Of a stretch of DNA of 64,000 nucleotides, positions 26,760 through 38,212 are shown in pieces. The stretch comes from Sycobia sp. Sy_11 (lineage: Eukaryota > Arthropoda > Insecta > Hymenoptera > Epichrysomallidae). Numbering within the stretch: position 1 is the stretch's first letter; every line of letters begins with the position of its first letter. The notes under the pieces are model-generated. The model was not told where the DNA came from. It did not search any database and worked only from the letters and a program-made list of their open reading frames with translations. The position numbers were made by a program, and so were the translations under genes. The stretch spans positions 6,439,001-6,503,000 of the forward strand of contig JACCIC010000004.1 of the NCBI GenBank assembly GCA_018907035.1, in the 5' to 3' direction.

Positions 26760-27130
26760 AGTACCAAAACATGGCTCGGTTCTGCCTCGCACCCCCGACA
26801 ATCCGTACACCCGCGTAACCACCACCGTCGCAGGGGCCAGAAACTCATTCTACGCGTCGACTTCGACGAGTCTCCGCGCACTTATAAAGCCCGTCACTTT
26901 CGATTCTCGCGCGGGTTCGCCGCTCGGCGTCGAGGCGCGCTTCCTTCCACCCCCTTCCCCCCTCGCCCGCCTCCAACTCGGCCGAATGATTTTTACGATC
27001 GAATTCACAGGCCTGTTAAATCCCATCATAAAGCGAGGCGTACGACGCAGAGTCGTTGCCAGTCGATGTACGGGACTGGTAAGGCGATAAGGCCGTCGAA
27101 GTATATAACGAGATTTCCCTGGCTGATGGG
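26760..27130. other. CpG-rich patch near the end of the GPCR intron
   Basis: The segment is rich in CG dinucleotides (CGACTTCGACGAGTCTCCGC, CTCGCGCGGGTTCGCCGCTC) with a TATAAAG at about 26883. No coding frame is recognised. It is a candidate regulatory element only. Confidence 0.3.
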
Positions 27131-27160
27131 ACTCTGATTCGAGCGAGAGGAACTGCTTGC

Positions 27161-27226
27161 TCCCTCTCTCTCCCTCTCTCCCTCTCTCCCTCTCTCTCCT
27201 CTCCTCTCCTCTCTCACCCTCTCCCT
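27161..27226. repeat. Compound CT/CCT tract
   Basis: TCCCTCTC and CTCCTCTCC units at the end of the CpG-rich patch 26760-27130. Confidence 0.9.
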
Positions 27227-27402
27227 GTAGTAGCTATTTAAGGAAGTATATATACATATAAAAGTCAAATTAGGCGACGCCGACTACTAATGAGGTGTGA
27301 CTGCAGCCCTCGCGCATCGGATAATTTCGACATCGCAACGCAGGCATATATATAGCTCGCGGGGGCGGATCGGGAAAAGCTGCTTCCGAAATTGCTCCAG
27401 TC

Positions 27403-27407
<5 letters not shown>

Positions 27408-27471
<64 letters not shown>

Positions 27472-27497
27472 GCTCTATCTCTCTTTTCTTCTCTCTC
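27408..27497. repeat. (CT)n microsatellite
   Basis: Pure CT for about 50 bases, then imperfect CT. It is followed 120 bp later by the long (TA)n at 27613. Confidence 0.97.
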
Positions 27498-27609
27498 AAC
27501 TATTGTTCCTCGAGAGGATTTCCGAGCCGGAGGATGAGACGCTACTATATATCGGGATAATCAGACGAGCCTGTATTTTAATGGGGTTATTCACGCTAGT
27601 TTTTCGGTG

Positions 27610-27612
<3 letters not shown>

Positions 27613-27684
<72 letters not shown>
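27613..27684. repeat. (TA)n microsatellite, longest in the window
   Basis: About 36 uninterrupted TA units. Confidence 0.98.
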
Positions 27685-27690
<6 letters not shown>

Positions 27691-29079
27691 AGTCGAGCGT
27701 TCCAGGGTTGATTACAGTTTGCTTTTTGGACGTTTTTCCAAATAAAGCGCGAGGAAGATTAGATTCAGTAAGCTTCTGCGCATGTGTCTATACGATGGGA
27801 GTGGAGGAGAAGTAAGAGTTTAATGAGGTAGAAAGTTTAGATAGGCGCTTTGTTGTCTAAAGCCTTACTGATGGTTTAATTAATTTATACTCAAAGGCAA
27901 TTATCGATAATTCAAGCAGATCTACGAAATTGATCCGTTCGCTTATCATTAAACGAGCTCAATAAATGTTAATTATAGAAGATAAATGTAAAAGCATTAC
28001 GCATAAATATTATATTATTGTATAATTGTTGAGACAATTTGAACCGGAAAGAGTAAAGCACAGTTTCTGTATTATTTATACGACTTCAAGATGTTGTATT
28101 GGATGTCATCTATTTTGTTATTAAATAAATTTGTTATTTATTTACAAATCTAAGAATACATTTACCTCTAACCTGATTTTTGAGGGACTCGTCATAGGGA
28201 AGAGAGATTGATAAAAAGCAATTGCTACATGAATATGAAACATGCAACCAAAATTAATCGTCTAAAACGGGGATCCCTTTTGCTCGAGATTGGAGATCTA
28301 CAGTGATAATATATATTATGAAATAACTACTAACAGTTTCTACTGTAGCATACACTTCATATTGTAATATTTTAATTTTCTGATAGTCTAGGATACATTT
28401 TCTTGCAAAAAAAAAACAAATATTTATCGCCTATGACATATGGTATGTATCAGTTCTGTGAAAAATTAAAAGTATGATATGGTTGGGAAGGTTTATTCGT
28501 AACATATTCAACCGATAAAATACAAGCATAGAAGAAATATAAAACATAAAATAAAATAATTTTACGAACGTAATTCAACTAGACATTTTTGCGTGTTTTA
28601 CAAAAAAAAAAATCATTTAGTAAGGCTGTATCTGACGCACTTTTATGCGTTTTGGATTAGACTTACCAAAAAAAGTATGCTACTATTAGGAGAAGGCTAC
28701 GAATTTTTACTAATTAAAATCTTTTTAAGCCCCATAAAAGTGAAAATACCTTACTTATTAACTTGTTTATACGTGACGATATACTGCTTACGAAACGTAA
28801 TAAAAAAAAATTCTTTTTTATTCTTACTAAACTCTATACTATTTTAAACATTTTGAATAATTTTGCAAATTAATTGTGGAACATTAATTTTTTTCAACGC
28901 CATGTTAGAGAGTATGCAGCAATATCGTTTTTATTCGCTACAACAAATGCCACACATGTAAGAGCGGTGAATTTGGATTTTTCTCATAATAACATTTTTA
29001 TGCTTCGATACCATCAATGAAAATTAATCATTTTTTCGCACCGAATCTCCATGAAACACTGAAAAAATATCCTGCCTTG

Positions 29080-29081
<2 letters not shown>

Positions 29082-29112
<31 letters not shown>
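29082..29112. repeat. (CT)n microsatellite beside the TM3 exon
   Basis: It lies about 100 bp inside the intron following the TM3 exon. In the receptor pre-mRNA it reads (GA)n. Confidence 0.97.
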
Positions 29113-29115
<3 letters not shown>

Positions 29116-29213
29116 AAGACTGCGTACTTTCCTCCAGTTTCTTTTTTATTTAAAAATAAATAAATGAGGCACGGTCGTAAAAAACTGCCGACGTGGCGCA
29201 AAGTCGACCATAC

Positions 29214-29330
29214 CTTCCTGGAGGACTGCTTGTGGTAGCGGTGCGGGTGCAGCATACAGACGTAACGGTCGATGGCCATGCAGACGAGGATGACGGCGCT
29301 CTGCTGGGTGAGGGCTCCGCGCAGCAGCGC
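29214..29330 (-). CDS. Class A GPCR, internal exon: TM3, DRY motif, intracellular loop 2 (partial gene)
   Basis: This is a coding exon of a rhodopsin-like seven-transmembrane receptor, which acts in the plasma membrane. The 117 bases give 39 codons, phase 0 at both ends. The acceptor reads CCTGTTGCAG and the donor AAG|GTATGG. The peptide starts ALLRGALTQQSAVILVCMAI, continues with DRY (exon residues 21-23) and ends with a basic loop HPHRYHKQSSRK. Counting back from Arg3.50 puts position 3.32 at exon residue 4, an Arg; aminergic receptors have Asp there. The disulphide Cys3.25 would fall just upstream in the previous exon. Third codon positions are G or C in 36 of 39 codons although flanking DNA is AT-rich, which supports real coding sequence. 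The next exon downstream is 26.1 kb away at 3065-2926 and joins in phase. The family is certain at the level of class A GPCR; the subfamily is not recognised and no ligand is proposed. Confidence 0.93.
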
Positions 29331-29381
29331 CTGCAACAGGTAACAATGGTATGAACAACAGATGAGGACGATTTTATATGT

Positions 29382-29385
<4 letters not shown>

Positions 29386-29421
<36 letters not shown>
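29386..29421. repeat. (TA)n microsatellite just upstream of the TM3 exon
   Basis: It begins 56 bases before the acceptor of the TM3 exon on the minus strand, so a (UA)n run lies close to the branch-point region. Confidence 0.97.
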
Positions 29422-29426
<5 letters not shown>

Positions 29427-30037
29427 CTATACTATACATTCTGTATATACGCGATTACGGTCGTATAATATTTTTATTTGTTTTTTTTTTCATTTTATAT
29501 TTGATTTGGAAGGATTTTCTTTGCCTCATGAGGTAATCAAGCTTGCACGAGTTAATTATGAAATATTGCACACAGCGAAACCGACAAAAATCAGAATTAG
29601 AAACGAGACTGCTTTAGCATCCAATAAATTTCGATGCTTTTATGAGTATATGAAACTGATGTTCTGTCAAAATTAATTATCCTGCCACATTTTAGAGACC
29701 ATATTCTAACCTAAGATTTAAAAAAATACGTGATTGAGCTATGTTGAGCTGTTAGTATTTCAATAAAAAACTGTTTTTATGAATACTGTACAAATCTATA
29801 ATTAAACTAAAATGTCGCTCTTTCAATTTTTTTTTTGGAACTCGTTTACAAATCTTTGTTTTTAATTGCAATTAAGACAATGTTTTAAGACATTGCATTT
29901 TGATACTAATATCATGTTTATAAATTACCGATTATATTATAATTTTTATCCTTTAAGATATCACTTATAAATTGTACTTTCATCTTTTCGAATTTTCTTT
30001 ATTTTATTTTTTATAGAAGTTTTTATGTCAGAGTTAG

Positions 30038-30136
30038 CGGGGGTGATTATAAACAAGGACAATTTTACTGTTATTATATTATTATAATAGATTATGATAT
30101 AAAGACTGTGGGACCGATAAAAATATTTATCATCTT
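30038..30136. repeat. Palindromic foldback family, one-arm fragment
   Basis: GCGGGGGTGATTATAAACAA, followed by GGACAATTTTACTGTTATTA and ending GACTGTGGGACCGATAAAAA then TATTTAT, corresponds to the right arm of the 43 kb element (GGAGGTGATTTTAAAAAAGG ... GACTGTAAGACCAAAAGAAA). The other arm and the core are missing. Confidence 0.5.
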
Positions 30137-30843
30137 AGGATATTACATGTCTATAAGTATATCGATAAATAGGAAGACTACATCTAAATGTCGTACAAAA
30201 ACGTAATTATTGTTCCTGAAGTTTAGGCAATGTCTTGAAAGTTAATCTCTATATTGTATTTTTATCTGATTATACCGTTTGCAGATAAATTTTACGCTAA
30301 GGAAAAATTAACGTTGAAATTAAGTGAATGTAATAATGTAACATTATCCATGAGAAATCAATGGTCCTATATAGTCAGTAACATATAAATATTATTGATA
30401 ATCAATTGGTTGCAGGAAAAATATGTATATTGGCAATTCTATAAAAGCTTAGACATTTATCGCAATGATACGTAATCCATGAGCGCTGCGTAAAATATAA
30501 AAATTGTGACAACTTACTGAATTGCAGTAAGCAGTGAAGTAACAGTTAAAAGAGGAAAAATCCAGTGAAATCAACATACCGGGGAATTTTTGTAAAATAT
30601 ATAAATCTGATATTCGAATATTTTCTTATTTATCAAGGAGAATGAAAGCTAATTTGACATGTAGAAATAAAAATCATATTCTGATTTTATAATTTATAAT
30701 TATCGTCTCATAATGTATAGAAGACGGCGAGTCATCGTCCACGTATTGCACAAAGCACTCTCTGTCAGAATAGCCATTAGTTATCCATCATTCGAATCCG
30801 AATTTTGGATATATCATTATAAATATAATATAACAGGTTGTGT

Positions 30844-30847
<4 letters not shown>

Positions 30848-30894
<47 letters not shown>
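30848..30894. repeat. (TAA)n microsatellite
   Basis: About 15 TAA units. Confidence 0.97.
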
Positions 30895-30900
<6 letters not shown>

Positions 30901-31879
30901 ATAATAATGAAGATACTAAAATATCAAAGTCAAAGCGAAAGACCCAAAATCCAGGCTGGTGCTTGAGACGATAATGTCGGTGAATTAAATTAAAATCCTT
31001 CATCCACCTACGACTATATACACATAATAAAAGCCCGGCAAAAGCCAGTTAAACGCCCCGCCCTCCCCCCGTCGACTTCATAAGGCCGGTCCGGTCGGGG
31101 AAAACGGCAGTTATCGTTTTATTGCTCGTTCCGCAACTACGTCCCTGCTTACTTTCGAAGATTTCTTCGTCAATGTGCTTCGGAGGAATTGTTTCTCGCC
31201 GCCTCCCCTCCCCATCAAACCCCCCTTTAGTATTCTAGCGGCATTGCGTAAAACTAAAGCGAAGCATTTGCGAGGAATGCGGAATACCTTTACCCAGTGT
31301 TCGATAGATATTTATTGTTGTGAATTAAATTTAGTCGTTACATATTTATTTGTAAGTTTATCGTTCACTTATCTTTTTGCTTATTTACAATAGAATTAGA
31401 TAAAACGCAATTAATTTTTTTTTGCTTTAGTCAACTGAAGGATTTCAGTTTTTATTTACTAATTGCCATATTAATTAATTAAATTATAATAAGTAATTTT
31501 TCCATTTTTTCGGGGATACTTTATGCTCGACGCAATTCGCAGGTAAACTAAGTTCGGTAAAACAGATTCAAATCGTTAGGAATTGCTAATCGAATTCGTC
31601 GTAAACCGCACGATATACGTACAATCAATAACGAATCTCCTAACTCTCCGATCAAACAATGCCAATATCTATTATATTGCCAAGCGTATAATTGTTGTTT
31701 TGTTCTGTTTTTTCACAAACCGGCTTTTTCGTTACAATATTTTCACGTCGATTTGAGCAATGTCCGAAAATTACCGGCTGTCCTAAAAAGTTAAAGAGTT
31801 CCGCTCGTATTTTTTTTCTCCCCCAATCAGTTATTTTACGTCGCTGCCATTTTTTCGGGTATTGTAGCAACGGATCCGA

Positions 31880-32180
31880 CGGTTATTTATTAGTTTCCCT
31901 TTTGGCCGGGGCAGTTCTTTGCGCGCGTGCGAAATGTCCCGCGGCAGGCACGGTCGCTGACGAAGTCGAAACGGTTTTAATATGGCTTTTAATTACCTCC
32001 GAAAGGTGGAATATTGTAAGGGCGAATCGGCGTGCTCTGCCCCCGCTCCCCCCGCCCCGCGCCACTCGCATATAGGAAATAAAGCCCGACGTTTTACGCG
32101 CCGAATAAATAAAGCCGGATAACTTCGTGTTGCTTTAGCGGGGCGGGATCGCTGCTGTGAATTGAACGCCGCTTCTGAAT
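31880..32180. other. CpG-rich patch
   Basis: GC-rich segment with open frames on both strands and no recognisable protein. It lies between the TM3 exon and the small ORF at 38 kb. Confidence 0.3.
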
Positions 32181-32587
32181 GAGCTTGAAAACTGGGCTGT
32201 TCGAGCATTACAAAATTACGCACGACTGGCGAACAGTCGTAAACCGGCGTCGTTCTTTTTCTAACGGGTCGAGCGCAATATCACTTAAAACTCTCGAATC
32301 CTCGCTTTGCTTATATTCGTTGGATTTGCTTGATTCGTTCGATTCCAAATTCAAATTGGTAAATTTGAAAGTCAGCTTCTACAATAATAAAGACGTTGAT
32401 AGCAAGCAGCTCAATAATAGCCTCAAGAACTTTGTTTTAACTAATTATCTATTTTTTAATAAAACAGTTGAGGTATGATTTGGAATACCAGAATCCCTTA
32501 CGAATCCTACTAAACGTCATAATTTTATTAAATCAAAGAATTAAATAACCAACAAAAAGAACGAAAATGTATCTCTCACCGACAGTA

Positions 32588-32636
32588 CCAGTATTAGTAG
32601 TAGTAGTAGTCGTAGTAATAGTAGTGGTAGTAGTAG
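32588..32636. repeat. Imperfect (AGT)n tract
   Basis: AGT units with TCG, AAT and GTG substitutions. Confidence 0.9.
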
Positions 32637-32639
32637 CAA

Positions 32640-32960
32640 TTTGTCGAAGCATCCGGACGCCCCGTCCTCAATTCGATTAGTCGCGTGCGCCGAATCGAAA
32701 CGCCACGCGGACGCGGCTGAAATTTCGTCGACGCGCGTTTTAAAGGCTCCCTCCCCCTTTCCACCCCGCCAACTCCGCTCCAGCGACGGTAGCGGTCTCT
32801 TCGCGCGTGCAGTTCGACGTTTTGCCCTACCGAATAGACTCTTCTGATTCGGTTTTGTCGTCGACTGAACGCGTGCGAGGGCGCGACGATCGATTCCTAG
32901 GCGCGAGTGTCGGTGTGCCTGCTTAAAGGTCTCACTAGCTGGATAACGACTCAATTTAAC
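32640..32960. other. CpG-rich patch
   Basis: A GC-rich stretch (ACGCCACGCGGACGCGGCTG, CGACGCGCGTTTTAAAGG) with frames open on both strands because CpG-rich DNA has few stops. No protein is recognised. Confidence 0.3.
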
Positions 32961-34259
32961 GGCGGTTCTTGACAATGTATTGGGGGTGGAGGGAGGTGTA
33001 GTACTTGTTAGTCTAGTGACCGAGATGGACTTAAGTATCGCTCTTGACTTTTTTAATTATTGCTAAATTTATCTACAATTCTAATAATTCAATACCGTTA
33101 TTTTACTATTTATTTAATTACACTGTTTTCTTTGAATGAACCTTGTTTTTTTAAATTTCTCTTAAGTTTGAAAGGAAATAAAATAACAGTATAGAGGTCT
33201 GGCATTAAATAGTATATAGATGCATATGATAAACGTATATTGAACGAAAAGGTATATTGGCAGAATTAAAAGTAATTCCTTCATTGTGAACTATTTATCA
33301 ATATACAATCTGTTATGTTGAAAAGAGAATGGTGAATGACATACTATGAGTTTCTTAAACAAAAAAATTATCATTAGAAAATTTTCTTTCGCTTAACGAA
33401 TGCATTAGTTGAAATATAAATTTGTTGTAGATTTTAGATGATATTCTTTCTAATCGTTTGATAAAAATGTATACCGCTTAAAAGTTTTTTTTTTTCTAGT
33501 CCACGATTAATTTTCGGAAATTGATTATAATAAATAATAATATTATAAATATTAAATAAATTTTTAAATAATATACTTAATCAGAAAACATGGAGGAGTT
33601 AGGTAAAAGATATGGATTAGTACACGTATCATATGTAATATCTTTGATCAACTTCCTTCATGTGAAACATATCATTGATGGGGTTTCTGCTCTTCCGGTA
33701 GTGATTCACTAGGAAGCAATCGATTCGAATATATTACGAGATTGTTAGGTTTACATGCGTGTCCTTTTCCTGTCTCTGTCTGACCAATGTATCATCTCAC
33801 ATATTCTCTCTCTCACTTGGTTATATTCGGATCGTGCAAAAATTTTCAGGATCAGTCAAAAAGGAGAGATTTTTTGATAAACCACTACCTTAAGGATTAC
33901 TGATCTACACTACAGTCTCCGTTGGACTTTGATCGTTCGACAATCCTTCAAATTATCTAGTCATTCTATTCTTTAAGGTTTTTCATATCCAGTTCACCTT
34001 GAGATTTTTGTTTATACACAAATAAGGAAGCCTTTTGTTACATGGCCCTTATGTGTATCAATACGGATAAAAAGTAGACATTTCACGATCGAATCCGTAT
34101 TTAAAAATGAAGCACCATTGATTATAATGAAAGATTTATCGCCTTTCTTTACAACGTACTTCTCAATGTCATAACTGAGCTTCGGCAATTTTACATTTAC
34201 CAGAACCTTCCGAACTAAACGCGATTGCACGAAGTCATTTTAGGAATTCGCAATCTTAC

Positions 34260-34810
34260 GTTATAAACCTCAGCGCACTCTCGGCGGGGCGGAGCGATTA
34301 GGAAGCCACGGAAGACGCGCGATCTGCTCCCGAGAAGAAGAAAACGCACAATGGCTATATATAGTAATCACACCTGTACTTATAAGCTACCTCGACTCGC
34401 GCGATACGATCCTCGCCCGGCCTTCCCGCGGCGAAGCGACAAGAGCCCATCGATCGAGGCGCCTTACGCTTTCGAAAATCACCGTCTGTCACGAATACGC
34501 ACGTAGAATGAACAAAAAACAAAGCACCAACAGCCTTCGCTCCTTTTTCTCTCTCGCGTACCCGCTCGTGTCGCGAAGTGGCGGGCGGTGGAGGCCGGGC
34601 GTCGATGGAAAATTAAACTAGGAAAAACCGAGGTGGCGGAGGAAAAGAGAGAAAGAGAGAGGTTATAAAGCGCGCACCCATGGTGACAGGGCGCGTAATG
34701 AAACGGACGGGAGCACCGATAACCGATTTCCGCCGCGCTTTCGAGGATCCCGAGATGCTCGTGATCGGTCCGCCTGTCGATCCTGTCCATAAGCGTCTAT
34801 CTTTCCGCCT
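34260..34810. other. CpG-rich patch
   Basis: GC-rich, with TATATATAG at about 34358 followed by CG-rich DNA (CTCGACTCGCGCGATACG) and purine/pyrimidine runs. This could be promoter-like, but no downstream exon was recognised. Confidence 0.3.
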
Positions 34811-37800
34811 CGCTCGCGCTCGTATTTTATATATACGTATATATATAAGCAATCCTAACATAAATTTACGCTGCTCTCTCTTTCTCTACCCCCTATCCCT
34901 TTTTGCATCCCTCTCTCGGAGAATCCTCTATTTTACCGTCTTCCTCCATTTGTCTCCAGCGCTGTCTTCTTCGATTTCTCCACCTTTTCTCTGTTTCGCT
35001 ATATATCTTCCTTATATACAGTTGACTCTTTTATTTTCTACTTCTGGCAGTTGCTATTGATCGCCGAGCTTTCTTATACGCTTGGAATAAAAAGGATAAA
35101 TCAAAATAAAAAAAAATTCTAAAAGAAAAAAGAAAGAAATATATTATGTTTGTATTAACATATTCATACAGTGTCCACAGACATTAATAAAGTATCAGGC
35201 AATTGGAACAAAATGTGAGAAAATTCATTAAATTTATTACTAACCAACTGTATGGTACAAACGATCAATTCGATCAAAAACACGTAATGAAAGAAGAAAG
35301 ATATTCCGAAATCATCTGTATACATGTTTAAATAAACAATTTTGTAAAGGAGAAATAATTCTAAAATAGAATAAAAAAATTTATTTGAGGTACACATTTT
35401 TATCATTGCTATATTCACTTGATTTAAATATTTCTCTTGTTTCTGCTACTTTGAGATACCGCAGTATTTGTAAAGTGCCAGTTCATTTAAGCATGTTTCT
35501 AGTTATACTTTTCTCTGTCAATACTGCGAGTATAAGATTTCCGACGATAAAATCCGTTTCTACTTACACATCAAAAGTTTACCTACTAATGTACTAGATA
35601 AACATTGACCAATGATAGAATATTATTTAAAATGTTTATACAAGCTACTGTGTAAGTGAATTTGTTAGTTATTGTTATACAGCTTGAAATATTTAAAAAA
35701 ACTTTTTCATATAAATATTTATAATGCAGCTTGGAAAAGAGAGGAGGTAATAATGTGGTAAAACGTAGACTTAAACTTATCTACTGGTTTTATTAAATAA
35801 AAATATTTTTGTTCTATACATAGTCGAGTACAGATGTGATTATCAATTAATACATGCTTAATAATTACACTATATCGGATAAGCATAAGTATATAATGAT
35901 TTTTTCGGTAGTTTTCTGACATTGTTTTCGTTCTTAAAAACAAATTGTACATATATATATAGCTTAAAATAACGCGACGATTTCAGTAGATTTCTAAATA
36001 CATTGTTTATTTCGTTGTTTTCACACTTATACATTTTTTACATTTTGCTGCTTTTTATTTTATGGTTATATGGTTAATAGGTTATGTTTTAATCGAAAGT
36101 ATTCCATTATTTTTTAAGATCTAATTGTTAACGTTAAATATTTTAGTGCTTATAATTTGGTATCATTTGAAGATCCATTTACGTATATGATTTATTACAA
36201 TAATTTTTAATTTCCATCTCTTCAGCGTATAATAAAATTGTCGGTAACGAAAAATTCTTCTTGATCCAACTCTAAGTTGCTTTTTTCTCATTAAAAGAGG
36301 CCGGAGATAATGTTATGCTGCTGAAAAATATTGCTTTGTGAATTCGGATCCCCGAAAAGTCAATAAAATCGAAATTCAAGCCACTGAGTGTATTTTTATA
36401 TTTTAATAGATGCATATACACTAAGTTTTAGTATTTTCTACTGATTCAAGAGTGCAAATACTTTTTCTATAATTTCGCATTTCACTAGAAATGTCATTTA
36501 ATACATAATATTCCACTACTAACAATATCTTGCTACACTCACGCGCTATATTTTACCTGTGTGTGTAAATTTTATAGTACTCAAATATTTACTATATATA
36601 TGATCTAATTTATTTTTTCATTCATCTCGATGACACTTTCGTCGGTTTCACAAGAAAAGTGCACCTCGTAAAATATATCTATAAATTCACTGTGCGATGA
36701 ATTGCAAATCCAATCGCCTGGGGCGATGAATTCTTGGAGGACAAGTGTACTTTGCGAATACAATGATATATCGAATGCAAGATTTACAACCGATTTATCT
36801 TCAACTTAAAGATCACTCGATGGAGAAATGATAACAATTCAAGGCATTAGAAGAGCTGGTTCGTGAATTGCGTCATGGAATGGACCTGATACAGTCATAT
36901 GAACAATTTTCTGTGCCTTATAATTATCCCCTGTACCCTCTAAAAGTTAATATCCAAAACTATTTTCACGGGTTCCTACCTTTAGCTTTTTATATACTCA
37001 GTATAACTATGTCTCATTTAATCAGAGCTACCAGAACACCTTTCGACGTCGCTGGTGATAATGAAATAGAAATTAGGAAATTCAAAAAGATACTTCAATA
37101 TGCAGTCAACTTATCTAAGAAGTACAGACGTTGCGCTACACGCGAACAACAAAAAGTATACATTCTACAGTCTACATTCTCAAGTCTTAGATAAGCCTAT
37201 GTACGTCGTCGGTATATCATTGAACGTGTATTCAGTACATTCTAACTCGGTCTAGATACATTTCAATGTAGATGTTCAATGTTACGATGAATGTCTCGTA
37301 AATATCGTTAAATTTATATTTGTCGGAAAGTTTAAAAGATTCCTTTGCAGGAGTCATGCATCCATCGATATACACACGAAATTTCAGAAGAATGAAGCCC
37401 CATCGTTTCGCGATGAGGATTCGAAAGAGAAATTCGCTGGTTTAAGGATAAACAGGCGGTATTAGAGTTATTGAAATTCATACACAAAACACACGCAGCT
37501 ATATCTAGATAAGAATATCCTAGAGAAAATATAAAAATACCATATCAAATTTCAGTCGATAAAACAGTGTAAAAAATTTTACGATCGTGGTAGCGAATTA
37601 TATGGAACATATGGCGATGACATGTATAGATAAGGAGCGAAAATAAACGCTTCGAAGTGTAAAAGCTACATTTATTATCTTATGTAATGCGATCGAGACA
37701 TTGTAAGGAGACTTTCACGCGTGGACTAATGGCCTGGTGCAAAAAACCAAAATATATAGGTATTGTATAATACGAAGCTAAGCGCTAAAAACGGTTACGG

Positions 37801-38020
37801 CTTGCACAAAGAATGAATCGATTATTAAAGCAGCCTAGAGCGTAAAGTTGGACAATGTAAAAGCCTGAGAAGAAGCCAGTATAAATATAAATTAGGAATC
37901 ATCATTACCTTATGGGCCTCGCGTTTGCGACTCGCGCGAACGCGACCAAACGAAAAAAGAAACACAAAAAAAAAGAACGATATCTGTACACCAGACCCGG
38001 GGCGGACAATCCAATTCCCC

Positions 38021-38212
38021 TCAGCGACTCATCGCGTGTACAATGAACATCATGAGGATTATCGCGCAAATCGTGGTCGCCTGCTCCCTCGCGTCCAGCG
38101 AGTTCCACAGCCTGAGGGCGTGAGGCGCCAGCCTGTGCCAATTGCTCTCGACGTAACGAGCGAACAAGTAAAAGCCGAGGTAGTGAAAGCAGGTCTCGAG
38201 CACGCCGCTCAT
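38021..38212 (-). CDS. Candidate 63-residue single-pass membrane protein, or an upstream exon of the GPCR
   Basis: This is a short ORF with ATG at 38212 and TGA at 38023-38021. The start context is AGAATGAGC, with a purine at -3. The peptide begins MSGVLETCFHYLGFYLFARY. Its middle is Trp- and Arg-rich, and it ends with a hydrophobic segment at about residues 44-62 (EQATTICAIILMMFIVHAM). Third codon positions are G or C in 52 of 63 codons, as in the two receptor exons and unlike the surroundings, which is the main reason to believe it codes. An in-frame TAA lies four codons upstream of the ATG. It is on the same strand as the receptor, 8.7 kb upstream of the TM3 exon. Two readings are open. 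One is an independent small membrane protein nested in or next to the receptor gene. The other is an N-terminal receptor exon spliced within the hydrophobic segment (a weak ATT|GTACAC donor exists), which would make the hydrophobic part the start of TM1. No family is recognised. Confidence 0.5.
   Translation of the reverse strand: MSGVLETCFHYLGFYLFARYVESNWHRLAPHALRLWNSLDAREQATTICAIILMMFIVHAMSR

Larger units (their letters stand above)
3066..29213 (-). other. 26.1 kb intron of the GPCR gene
   Basis: This interval separates two in-phase receptor exons. On the minus strand it begins with GTATGG and ends with GCGGCAG. It holds the deleted mariner at 5118-6034, a mariner remnant at 25205-25671, a foldback repeat near 4.4-4.6 kb, a minisatellite at 3965-4052, many microsatellites, and CpG-rich patches near 10.6-11.1 kb and 26.8-27.1 kb. 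No further receptor exon was recognised inside it, and the reading phase and TM3-TM4 spacing require none. Confidence 0.85.
25672..29213. other. Intronic DNA between the mariner remnant and the TM3 exon
   Basis: AT-rich except for the CpG patch at 26.8-27.1 kb. It holds the longest CT and TA arrays. No exon was recognised. Confidence 0.5.
29331..38020. other. Upstream intron or flank of the TM3 exon
   Basis: No TM1/TM2 exon was recognised. It holds a foldback fragment, (TAA)n, three CpG-rich patches, and a stretch at 36.85-37.7 kb of more mixed composition with a 108-codon plus-strand frame that resembles no family I know. Confidence 0.45.

Noticed and set aside
30848..30894. Regular direct repeats as a CRISPR-like array
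   Set aside because: It is a plain trinucleotide microsatellite with no spacers, in a eukaryotic context.
34350..34362. TATA-like element before CpG-rich DNA as a promoter
   Set aside because: TATATA strings are everywhere in this window, and no transcription start or downstream exon could be tied to it.
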